A DNA stretch of 28,421 nucleotides, from positions 1-28,421 of the forward strand of contig DGTA01000071.1 of the NCBI GenBank assembly GCA_002394165.1. Reading direction: 5' to 3'. This stretch comes from Lachnospiraceae bacterium UBA4348 (GTDB lineage Bacteria > Bacillota > Clostridia > Lachnospirales > Lachnospiraceae). Below the pieces are notes generated by a model. The model made no database searches and was not told the DNA's origin. It saw only the letters and a list, made by a program, of their open reading frames with translations. The position numbers were made by a program, and so were the translations under genes. Each line of letters starts with the position of its first letter. The stretch's first letter is position 1. Positions 16,728 to 22,997 of this stretch are shown piece by piece.

Positions 16728-16799
16728 GGTTCGTTGGTCAAGGGGTCAAGACGCCGCCCTCTCACGGCGGAAACGGGGGTTCGATTCCCCCACGAACTG
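16728..16799 (+). tRNA. tRNA-Glu (anticodon CTC)
   Basis: A 72-nt cloverleaf. The acceptor stem is GGTTCGT (16728-16734) with ACGAACT (16792-16798); its first pair is a G-U wobble. Discriminator G is at 16799. The D arm contains GGTCAAGGGGTC, the anticodon stem is CCGCC / GGCGG with loop CTCTCAC giving anticodon CTC, and the T arm is GGGG-TTCGATT-CCCC. No CCA is encoded (GCTAAA follows), so CCA must be added enzymatically. It reads GAG; a TTC isoacceptor for GAA must exist elsewhere. Confidence 0.96.
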
Positions 16800-16801
16800 C
16801 T

Positions 16802-16832
16802 AAAGCTCAGGCAGATGCCTGAGCTTTTTGTT
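16802..16832 (+). terminator. Rho-independent terminator after tRNA-Glu
   Basis: A 12-bp inverted repeat, AAAGCTCAGGCA / TGCCTGAGCTTT, with GA between the arms is followed by TTGTTTT. It starts 3 nt after the tRNA and ends about 28 nt before the HAD gene, so that gene depends on readthrough or on an unseen promoter. Confidence 0.88.
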
Positions 16833-16859
16833 TTACTTACCAAAGAAAGGCGGCGCTTT

Positions 16860-17540
16860 ATGAATACACCGGACTTTTCCCCAAGCACAAGCCTCTCCCG
16901 GCGTTATGATTCGGTCCTTTTCGATCTGGACGGAACCCTCACCGACTCCGGGCCCGGCATCACCAAAGCGGCCTCCTATGCACTGGATAAGATCGGCCTG
17001 GGTACCTTCGATCCCTCCGGCCTGCGTTACTTTGTCGGACCGCCGCTGAGCTATTCATTTGCGAAAGCCGGTGTTGCCGAGGATCTCATCGAGGAGGCCA
17101 TCCGTCTCTACCGGGTGTATTACAATGACAAGGGAAAATGGGAAAACTCTCCCTATGACGGGATCGATGCACTGCTCTCACGCCTTCAGGAAGAGGGTTT
17201 CCGTCTTTTCGTGGCGACCTCCAAGCCCGAGCCTCTCTCAAAGGAGATACTCAGCCGCTTCGGCCTGGACCGATATTTTGAGATCATCGCCGGAGCGAGC
17301 AACGACCACACCAGGGAAAACAAGAATGATGTGATCCGCTACCTTCTGAAAAAGACAGGCACTACCGGCAGGACCATCATGGTGGGCGACACCGAATTCG
17401 ACGTCAAAGGCGCCGCAGACCTTAAGATCGGCTGCATCGGCGTTTCCTGGGGCTACGGGAGTATTGAGAACATGAAAAAAGCCGGGGCTGCCGGCATTGC
17501 AGACACCCCCGGAGAATTATATGACCTGCTTCATTGCTGA
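16860..17540 (+). CDS. HAD family hydrolase, phosphoglycolate phosphatase-like
   Basis: Cytoplasmic HAD-superfamily phosphatase of 226 aa with a helical cap domain. Motif I FDLDGT gives D22/D24, motif II is ATSKP (S119), motif III the lysine in ENKNDV (K153), and motif IV GDTEFD (D175/D179). It is closest in style to the Gph/PGP group (KxxALxxxLxxxGL-type cap), but HAD substrates cannot be read from sequence. The ATG at 16860 has AAAGG 9 nt upstream. The frame remains open upstream through the tRNA, which is coincidental. The 3' end forms one arm of a terminator shared with the convergent flavodoxin gene. Confidence 0.9.
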   Translation: MNTPDFSPSTSLSRRYDSVLFDLDGTLTDSGPGITKAASYALDKIGLGTFDPSGLRYFVGPPLSYSFAKAGVAEDLIEEAIRLYRVYYNDKGKWENSPYDGIDALLSRLQEEGFRLFVATSKPEPLSKEILSRFGLDRYFEIIAGASNDHTRENKNDVIRYLLKKTGTTGRTIMVGDTEFDVKGAADLKIGCIGVSWGYGSIENMKKAGAAGIADTPGELYDLLHC

Positions 17541-17557
17541 AGCAGGTCATTTTCTTT
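17521..17557 (+). terminator. Terminator formed by the overlapping ends of two convergent genes
   Basis: A perfect 13-bp stem, ATGACCTGCTTCA / TGAAGCAGGTCAT (17521-17533 and 17538-17550), has loop TTGC and is followed by TTTCTTT on the plus strand. The stop codons of both the HAD gene (17538-17540) and the flavodoxin gene (17531-17533, minus) are inside the stem. On the minus strand it is followed only by ATAATTC, so termination there would be weaker. Confidence 0.85.
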
Positions 17558-18019
17558 GCAGTATTTTGTGATCTTTTCCACGGTCTCATCTTTGTGTGTG
17601 AGTGGAGAAACAAGGCTCAGATAAGCCCCGATCGTATTGTCGGCCATTTTCATGGCCAGGTCTGTGACCATCTTGTCGCATTTGCCGCTTCCGGAAACGC
17701 CCACAAAATACAGCTGTTTTTTACGTATCGGATACTCCTGCATGAAAGTTCCCACCGCAGGAGGATAGGTGCCGGCCCAGACCGGGCAGGCTAAAAATAC
17801 GCGCTCATATCCGGACAGATCCGCGCTTATTTCCGAAATGGGAGGATGCTCGCGGAAGATCGCTCCTCTTCCTCCCACCAGAAGCCTGGCCAGACCTTTC
17901 TTCGGCGGCTCCTTCAGAGCCTCGATCCGGATCAGGTCCGCGCCGGTAAGGCCGGCGAGCTTCTCTGCCGCAAAAGCGGTATTTCCTTCAAAGGAATAAT
18001 AAATTACGGCTGTCTTCAT
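17531..18019 (-). CDS. Flavodoxin family protein
   Basis: A 162-aa flavodoxin-fold protein expected to bind FMN and carry low-potential electrons. The phosphate-binding loop is YYSFEGNTA (7-15), where classical flavodoxins have S/T-x-T-G-x-T. The second loop region, FLACPVWAGTYPPAVGTFM, matches the Flavodoxin_4 / NADPH-oxidoreductase-like group. It is the second gene of a two-gene operon after an 85-aa unknown protein, 28 bp apart, behind an operator-like palindrome, so expression is probably controlled (redox, antibiotic or metabolite signal unknown). Its last 10 bp overlap the convergent HAD gene. Confidence 0.88.
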   Translation of the reverse strand: MKTAVIYYSFEGNTAFAAEKLAGLTGADLIRIEALKEPPKKGLARLLVGGRGAIFREHPPISEISADLSGYERVFLACPVWAGTYPPAVGTFMQEYPIRKKQLYFVGVSGSGKCDKMVTDLAMKMADNTIGAYLSLVSPLTHKDETVEKITKYCKENDLLQQ

Positions 18020-18047
18020 TTGATCTCCAGACAGGAAGAGACCCTGC

Positions 18048-18305
18048 TTATTTTGTCGATGCCCAGGTCACGCCGTACATGACTTCCATCAGTTTCCTGA
18101 TCTCATTCATCATAGCCCTGCAGGCGCTCTCTTCATCGCCAAAACGCAGAAGGCCGACCTTCTTCCTGTGTTCGCTGAAATAAACATCCCAGCTGTCCTT
18201 CTCTTTCTTCATGCAGATCCGGTTGTTATGGCTTCCGCCGATCTTATAAAGTGAAGAGGGAACAAGATGCTCCTTGAAAAACTCCTTCAGTTCTTTCCCT
18301 GTCAT
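18048..18305 (-). CDS. Small hypothetical protein
   Basis: An 85-aa basic, soluble protein I do not recognise. It has an amphipathic N-terminal helix (TGKELKEFFKEHL), a middle segment that looks like beta strands (SWDVYFSEHRKKVGLLRFG) and a C-terminal helix (ESACRAMMNEIRKLMEVMYG). There is no signal peptide, membrane segment or cysteine pattern. Translation is well supported: GAGGAGGATAG precedes the ATG at 18305. It is the first gene after the regulated promoter and shares it with the flavodoxin. Confidence 0.75.
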   Translation of the reverse strand: MTGKELKEFFKEHLVPSSLYKIGGSHNNRICMKKEKDSWDVYFSEHRKKVGLLRFGDEESACRAMMNEIRKLMEVMYGVTWASTK

Positions 18306-18364
18306 AATGCTATCCTCCTCATGTATTTCCCGGGATCAAGCAATGTGGTCCCGAACAATTTTTG

Positions 18365-18416
18365 ATGTAGTTTTTAAAACTACATTCAGGATAGCACCTT
18401 TTGCCTTGGATTGCAA
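18365..18416 (-). promoter_or_regulatory. Promoter with perfect palindromic operator at the start site
   Basis: On the minus strand there is TTGCAA (plus 18411-18416), a 17-nt spacer, and TATCCT (plus 18388-18393). Directly downstream, covering the expected +1, is a perfect 21-bp palindrome (18365-18385) made of ATGTAGTTTT, a single central T, and AAAACTACAT. This is a classical repressor-operator geometry for a dimeric helix-turn-helix protein. No regulator gene is adjacent, so the cognate factor must be encoded elsewhere. Confidence 0.75.
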
Positions 18417-18464
18417 CTGCCTTTTCCGGCCGCCTTCGATAAGCGTTCCGAGAATCCCCGCCGC

Positions 18465-19055
18465 TCAGACGGGATATCCCTTCAGGTAGTAATCACGCAC
18501 ATAGCGGTACATGGCTTCCTCTCCCCGCTGGTCAAGTATCCTGAGCATCTTTTCCAGCTCCCTGGCGGTTTTCGGATGCAGCAGTTTCCTGCCTTTCCCG
18601 TTCAGGTAGTACTTCAGCGGTTCATGCCGGGTATAGCGCTCTTTCATATAGTTCTTGGACGCCGCGATCCTGTCCATCAGCATCTCGGCGACATACCGCC
18701 TCGGCATCGGCACCGGGGCTACCGGGTCCATGCCCGGCCTGTAATCTGTCCGGTAGTCAGTCCAGTACTCCAGGTGATGGCGGTTGCGTCCTTTGTGATG
18801 CATCCACGCTTCGGAATATCCCTTCGCGTCCCGCTCTCCGTTGTTTGGGCTCTGTACGCCGCCCTGGTAGTACCGGCAGCCGTTGATAAACTCCACCGGC
18901 GCAAACTTTGACAGGTCATGGGTCAGTCCCTGCCAGTAGAGGCCGATCCGAAAGCATCCCTTCCTCACGAGGCGCCGGTGTCTTGTGATCGTCTTCAGGT
19001 GCCCTGCCGCCTTGGCGGCCGTGATCTTCGGACGGTCCGCGCTCTTAACACTCAC
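18465..19055 (-). CDS. DUF5662 family protein
   Basis: A 196-aa cytoplasmic protein of unknown function that I recognise as DUF5662. It has conserved-looking histidine and aspartate groups: LYWQGLTHDLSKF (H46/D47), WMHHKGRNRHHLEYW (H86, H87, H93, H94). This spacing resembles metal-binding HD-type sites, though that is inference. It starts with GTG at 19055, overlapping the stop of the GH13-like gene by 4 bp (GTGA); AAAGGAG lies 10 nt upstream. It is the last gene of the exoA-GH13-DUF5662 run. Confidence 0.8.
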   Translation of the reverse strand: MSVKSADRPKITAAKAAGHLKTITRHRRLVRKGCFRIGLYWQGLTHDLSKFAPVEFINGCRYYQGGVQSPNNGERDAKGYSEAWMHHKGRNRHHLEYWTDYRTDYRPGMDPVAPVPMPRRYVAEMLMDRIAASKNYMKERYTRHEPLKYYLNGKGRKLLHPKTARELEKMLRILDQRGEEAMYRYVRDYYLKGYPV

Positions 19056-20890
19056 TCCCGCACTTCTCCTTTCAAAACACAGACAGTTCTGGGCAGCAGC
19101 TCGATCTCCCGCTCGGCATACTCATCTCCGGCACTGCGCCGGTCGGTGCACATCACCTGCTTCCAGGCCATCTTCTCAGGCAGGTAGGGAAGTGCCAGGA
19201 TCTGTTTTTCCCAGTGGAAATTGAAAGCAAAGTACAGATATTCAACCGTGTCATCAACCGGTGTACAGTACATAAGGCCGATATGCCGGTTCTGGTAATC
19301 GAAGGCCCCGTACCAGGCTCTGGTTCCGTGGCTGGAGCAGGCCGGATATCCGGACGGGATCGTATCCGCCCCCGGCTTTACCGCTGCCGGCTGAGTGAAG
19401 TGGTTCTCCTTCCTGAAGCGGATCAGATTCTTAACGAAAGCCGTCATCTCCTTCGCCTGCGCGTCCCTGTTCCAGTTGACCCAGGTCGTCTCCGAGTCGA
19501 TGCACCAGGGGTTGCTGTTGCCGCCCTGGGAGTTGCAGCACTCGTCGCCCGCCATGATCATCGGGATCCCTCTCGAGAGCAGGATCATGGCCATCGCATT
19601 CTTCATCTGGCGAAGACGCAGTTCTTTGATGCTCTTTTTCCTGGTCGGGCCTTCCTCGCCGCAGTTCCAGGAAAACTCGCTCTCGGCGCCGTCACGGTTC
19701 TGTTCTCCGTTCTCCTCGTTGTGCTTGTAATCGTACGAGACAAGATCTGCGAGGGTAAACCCGTCGTGGCTTGTCAGAAAGACCATGCGCTCCTTCTTGT
19801 CATCAAACGAACTCATATGAGATGAGAAGCTCTCCAGCCGGTTCTCGTCGCTTTTCAGGAGGCGGCGCAGGTCATTGCGGAAGCCGTCATTAAAGTCTGT
19901 GAGCCCCCTCGGCAGCGAGGAATCGCGCTTGCCAACCATGTCCGGATCAAAATAGCCAGCCATCAGCCGGCTCCCCTTAAGGAGCGGACTCTGGGCGGCC
20001 GCGCTGCAGATGCGGTCGCAGGCCATCAGCCTGAACCCGTCCACATGGTAAAATCGGACCCACCAGCTTAAGATGTCGATCACTTTCTGCACATCAACAT
20101 CATCCGGGAAGGAAAACTCCGGAATGATCTCGATACCGGCCTTGTGAAGTGCCTTTACGAGGGAGCGAAGCTCCACATCAGGCTGATCCGACGAAGAATA
20201 GGATTCCTTCGGAGCGTAATAGAAACCGGGACCGTATCCCCAGTAATTCAGTTTCAGCGGGCCGGCGGGCACAGCCGCTTCCGGAGCAGGTCCTTTACGG
20301 ACAGGCGGTTTCGGTCCAGCTGCCACAGGCTGCATGATCTCATCAAATTCATAGGCCGGAAGCAGGATGACCTGCGTGATCCCAAGCCTGGTCAGGTACG
20401 GGATCTTCTCGATGATCCCCTGAAAGGTCCCCTTATGCTTCACCCCGCTGCTGCTGCTTTTCGTAAACCCGCGTACATGCAGGCCGTAGGAGACCAGCTC
20501 TCTCTCCGGAAGGCGAAGCGGCCTGTCGCCTCCCCAGTCAAAGGACTCCGAAGCAAACCCGCACCGGATCTGGTGCTCTTTCCTGGGGTCCTTGCAGCCG
20601 AACTCCCCGCGTCCCGTTATCCTCCTGGCCGCCGGATCGGGCACGATCTCCCCGTCGATCCGGAAGTTATAGAAAGTCTTCTCCAGGTCGATCCCCTCCA
20701 GCGTCAGCTTTCGGACACTTCCAAGGAATGGGTCCGGACTCATTTCGACCTCCTTTGAGATCTCTCCGTCCTTTCCGTCATAGAGCACCAGAAAGACCTT
20801 TACGCTGCTGTCCGCGCAGCAGCTGAATGTGACCGGCCCCGCCAGTTCCGCGCTCTTTTGTACGTTCTTATCTTTTTTCACGGCTGTCAA
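19052..20890 (-). CDS. GlgX/isoamylase-like GH13 protein with degenerate active site
   Basis: A 612-aa protein with an N-terminal CBM48-like region (about 18-115), a GH13 subfamily 11-like barrel and a C-terminal beta domain. Whole-length similarity to GlgX is clear: YHVDGFR (281-287), FNDGFRNDLRR, TSHDGFTLADLVSY (373-386), KHNEENGEQNRDG and MIMAGDECCNSQGGN. However, the nucleophile aspartate of GFRFD is M289, the acid/base glutamate of IAEPWD is replaced at G312, and region I (usually DxVxNH) reads IIPEFSFPDD (255-264). Only the third aspartate, D376, remains. A Pro/Ala-rich insert spans 189-210. It is thus probably a non-hydrolytic glycan-binding or regulatory protein. TTG start at 20890 with AAGGAGG at good spacing. 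Confidence 0.85.
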   Translation of the reverse strand: MTAVKKDKNVQKSAELAGPVTFSCCADSSVKVFLVLYDGKDGEISKEVEMSPDPFLGSVRKLTLEGIDLEKTFYNFRIDGEIVPDPAARRITGRGEFGCKDPRKEHQIRCGFASESFDWGGDRPLRLPERELVSYGLHVRGFTKSSSSGVKHKGTFQGIIEKIPYLTRLGITQVILLPAYEFDEIMQPVAAGPKPPVRKGPAPEAAVPAGPLKLNYWGYGPGFYYAPKESYSSSDQPDVELRSLVKALHKAGIEIIPEFSFPDDVDVQKVIDILSWWVRFYHVDGFRLMACDRICSAAAQSPLLKGSRLMAGYFDPDMVGKRDSSLPRGLTDFNDGFRNDLRRLLKSDENRLESFSSHMSSFDDKKERMVFLTSHDGFTLADLVSYDYKHNEENGEQNRDGAESEFSWNCGEEGPTRKKSIKELRLRQMKNAMAMILLSRGIPMIMAGDECCNSQGGNSNPWCIDSETTWVNWNRDAQAKEMTAFVKNLIRFRKENHFTQPAAVKPGADTIPSGYPACSSHGTRAWYGAFDYQNRHIGLMYCTPVDDTVEYLYFAFNFHWEKQILALPYLPEKMAWKQVMCTDRRSAGDEYAEREIELLPRTVCVLKGEVRE

Positions 20891-20911
20891 ATCTGCCTCC
20901 TTATCCGATGT

Positions 20912-21664
20912 CTATTTCAGAACCAGCTCCACCGGACAGTGATCGGAACCGAACACCTCCGTATGGATGGCCGCGCTCTCAAGCCTTTCTTCCATATCCT
21001 TCGAGACACAGAAATAGTCGATACGCCATCCTGCATTCTTTTCTCTTGCCCGGAACCGATAGGACCACCAGCTGTAGATACCCTCCGTCTCCGGCTCAAA
21101 ATACCGCCAGGTATCGATAAAGCCCGCATCCAGAAGCCGGGTCATCTTCTCCCGCTCCTCATCGGTAAATCCCGCGTTGCGCCGGTTCGTCTTCGGGTTC
21201 TTCAGGTCGATCTCCTCGTGCGCCACATTCAGGTCACCGCACAGCACGACCCCTTTTTCCTTTGCCAGCCGGCAAAGATACTCCCTGAAATCATCCTCCC
21301 ACTGCATCCTGTAATCCAGCCTGACAAGCTCATTCCTGGAATTAGGCGTATAGCAGTTCACAAGATAAAAGTCCTCGAATTCAAGCGTGATCACACGGCC
21401 TTCATGGTCATGTTCTTCCATCCCGATGCCGTAAGTGACCTGCAGCGGTTTAACCCGCGTAAAGACTGCCGTCCCCGAATACCCTTTCTTCTCAGCATAA
21501 TTCCAGTACTGCTCATAGCCGGGCAGATCCAGCTCGATCTGGCCTTCCTGCAGCTTGCTCTCCTGTATGCAGAAAACATCAGCGCCGGAAGCATTGAACC
21601 AGTCCAGAAAACCCTTCTGCATACAGGCCCGCAGTCCGTTCACATTCCATGAGATCAGTTTCAT
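20912..21664 (-). CDS. exoA: Exodeoxyribonuclease III / AP endonuclease
   Basis: Base-excision repair enzyme (ExoA/Xth family) that cleaves 5' of abasic sites and has 3'-5' exonuclease and 3'-phosphatase activity. The 250-aa EEP-fold protein has SWNVNGLR (5-12), the metal ligand E35 in IQESKLQ, YTPNS, CGDLNVAHEEIDLKNP (D144/N146) and the catalytic pair GSDHCPVEL (D241/H242). GAGGTGA precedes the ATG at 21664. An extended -10 box lies 40-50 nt upstream. It heads the operon containing the GH13-like and DUF5662 genes, an association with no obvious functional logic. Confidence 0.96.
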   Translation of the reverse strand: MKLISWNVNGLRACMQKGFLDWFNASGADVFCIQESKLQEGQIELDLPGYEQYWNYAEKKGYSGTAVFTRVKPLQVTYGIGMEEHDHEGRVITLEFEDFYLVNCYTPNSRNELVRLDYRMQWEDDFREYLCRLAKEKGVVLCGDLNVAHEEIDLKNPKTNRRNAGFTDEEREKMTRLLDAGFIDTWRYFEPETEGIYSWWSYRFRAREKNAGWRIDYFCVSKDMEERLESAAIHTEVFGSDHCPVELVLK

Positions 21665-21702
21665 CGCAGTTCACCTCACCATTTCGGAAGAAATACAAAG
21701 CT

Positions 21703-21711
21703 AGTATAGCA
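21703..21711 (-). promoter_or_regulatory. Extended -10 promoter element for exoA
   Basis: The minus strand reads TGCTATACT, an extended -10 box, about 40 nt before the exoA ATG. A TTGACG lies upstream but at 22 nt, which is too far for a normal -35. It is positioned between array A and exoA. Confidence 0.5.
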
Positions 21712-21776
21712 TTTTTCGCTTCTTTTGGCGCGTCAAATCGGTCATTCAAAAAATATTTACATCTGACGCAGTGTCC

Positions 21777-22519
21777 GTGGGGCCTGACGGTCCTTTTCCG
21801 CGGCCATTCTGGTCCACTGCCTTAAGCTGGCTCCGCGCCCGGGCCAAAACAAGTTTTTTCTGGGGCCTGGTGGTCCTTTTCCGCGGCCATTCTGGCCCTC
21901 CGCCTTAAGCTGGCTCCGCGCCCGGACCAAAACAAGTTTTTTCCGGGCCTGACGGTCCTTCTCCGCGGCCATTCTGACCCACCGCCTTGAGCTGACTCCG
22001 CGCCCAGACATGAACAAGTTTTTTCCCGGGGCCGTGCGGTCCTTTTCCGCGGCCATTCTGGCCCTCCGCCTTAAGCTGACTCCGCGCCCGGGCCAAAACA
22101 AGTTTTCTCCCGGGGCCGGGCGGTCCTTTTTCCGCGGCCATTCTGACCCACCGCCTTAAGCCGGCTCCGCGCCCGGGCCAAAACAAGTTTTTTCCGGGGC
22201 CTGACGGTCCTTTTCCGCGGCCATTTAGGCACTCCGCCTTGAGCTGACTCCGCGCCCGGGCCAAAACAAGTTTTTTCCGAGGCCTGACGGTCCTTCTCCG
22301 CGTGCATTCTGGCCCTCCGCCCTAAGCCGGCTCCGCGCCCGGGCCAAAACAAGTTTTTTCTGGGGCCGTGCGGTCCTTTTCCGCGGCCATTCTGGCCCAC
22401 TGCCTTAAGCTGACTCCGCGCCCGGGCCAAAACAAGTTTTTTCCGGGCCTGACGGTCCTTCTCCGCGGCCATTCTGACCCACCGCCTTAAGCTGACTCCG
22501 CGCCCGGACCAAAACAAGT
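21777..22519. repeat. Tandem repeat array A: nine GC-rich units of about 83 bp
   Basis: The block TCCGCGGCCATTCT recurs with its CCGCGG at 21798, 21881, 21963, 22047, 22132, 22215, 22298 (variant), 22381 and 22463, giving steps of 82-85 bp. Each unit runs roughly GGGCCTGACGGTCC, TTTTCCGCGGCCATTCTGG, CCCACCGCCTTAAGCTGAC, TCCGCGCCCGGGCC, AAAACAAGTTTTTTCC. Units differ by scattered substitutions and 1-2 bp length changes. Because the period is not a multiple of three, the minus-strand reading frames break up and interleave, so I do not regard them as genes. There is no unique spacer between units, so this is not a CRISPR. It fills the exoA-DUF1292 gap. Confidence 0.92.
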
Positions 22520-22533
22520 ATTTATTACAGATG

Positions 22534-22562
22534 TTGTTTTTATTATCGGAAACTGGTATATT
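22534..22562 (+). promoter_or_regulatory. Predicted sigma-A promoter for the DUF1292 cassette
   Basis: TTGTTT at 22534-22539, a 17-nt spacer, and TATATT at 22557-22562 (preceded by TGG, an extended -10). It begins 15 bp after the last repeat unit of array A and lies in AT-rich sequence. Confidence 0.65.
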
Positions 22563-22608
22563 GAACCGGTAGAAACTATTCAATCCAAAAACAAATGAGG
22601 GTATATTT

Positions 22609-22968
22609 ATGGCAGATATTACAGAATTCAATAATGAAGAAGAATTCGACCAGGAACCGGATATGGTCACAATCGAGTTAGAGGACGGCACCGAATTCGA
22701 CTGCGTTGTTCTTGCGATCTACGATGCACCTAATGGCAAGCAGTACATCGCACTCCTTCCGTTGGATGATGAAGGAGAGAACAAAGACGGAGAAGTATTC
22801 CTTTACCGCTGTGGTGAAAAGGACGGAGAAATCGTCATGGATAACATTGAAAGCGATGAAGAGTACGATATCGCTTCTGATGCGTTTGACGAGTGGCTGG
22901 ACAGCCAGGAATTTGATGAACTGGTAGATGCCGAAGAACTGGAAGAACTGGATGGTGAGCAGGAGTGA
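22609..22968 (+). CDS. DUF1292 family protein, long acidic form
   Basis: A 119-aa, strongly acidic protein with a central DUF1292 domain (about 18-85: MVTIELEDGTEFDCVVLAIY, KQYIALLPLDDE, EVFLYRC) and acidic tails on both sides (EFNNEEEFDQEPD; then DELVDAEELEELDGEQE). There is no signal peptide or membrane segment. Function unknown. GAGGG precedes the ATG by 7 nt. It has its own promoter and terminator, is monocistronic and plus-strand among minus-strand neighbours, and is flanked on both sides by related tandem-repeat arrays. Its A+T-richer codons contrast with those arrays. It is a second DUF1292 copy in this window, longer than the one at 7107-7367. Confidence 0.88.
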   Translation: MADITEFNNEEEFDQEPDMVTIELEDGTEFDCVVLAIYDAPNGKQYIALLPLDDEGENKDGEVFLYRCGEKDGEIVMDNIESDEEYDIASDAFDEWLDSQEFDELVDAEELEELDGEQE

Positions 22969-22985
22969 TCTCCTGCTCTTTTTTT
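22957..22985 (+). terminator. Rho-independent terminator overlapping the DUF1292 stop codon
   Basis: A 9-bp stem, GAGCAGGAG / CTCCTGCTC, with loop TGAT is followed by seven T residues. The TGA stop codon is in the loop, so the last three sense codons form the left arm. Confidence 0.93.
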
Positions 22986-22997
22986 CTACTGCTTTAC

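Noticed and set aside
16698..16859. Upstream extension of the HAD phosphatase through the tRNA
   Set aside because: The tRNA and its terminator occupy this stretch, and HAD homology starts shortly before motif I.
21757..22691. Minus-strand open frames of 114-206 codons across array A
   Set aside because: They are made of the repeat unit read in shifting frames (period 82-85 bp), have no family similarity and overlap one another; one even runs into the opposite-strand DUF1292 promoter and gene.
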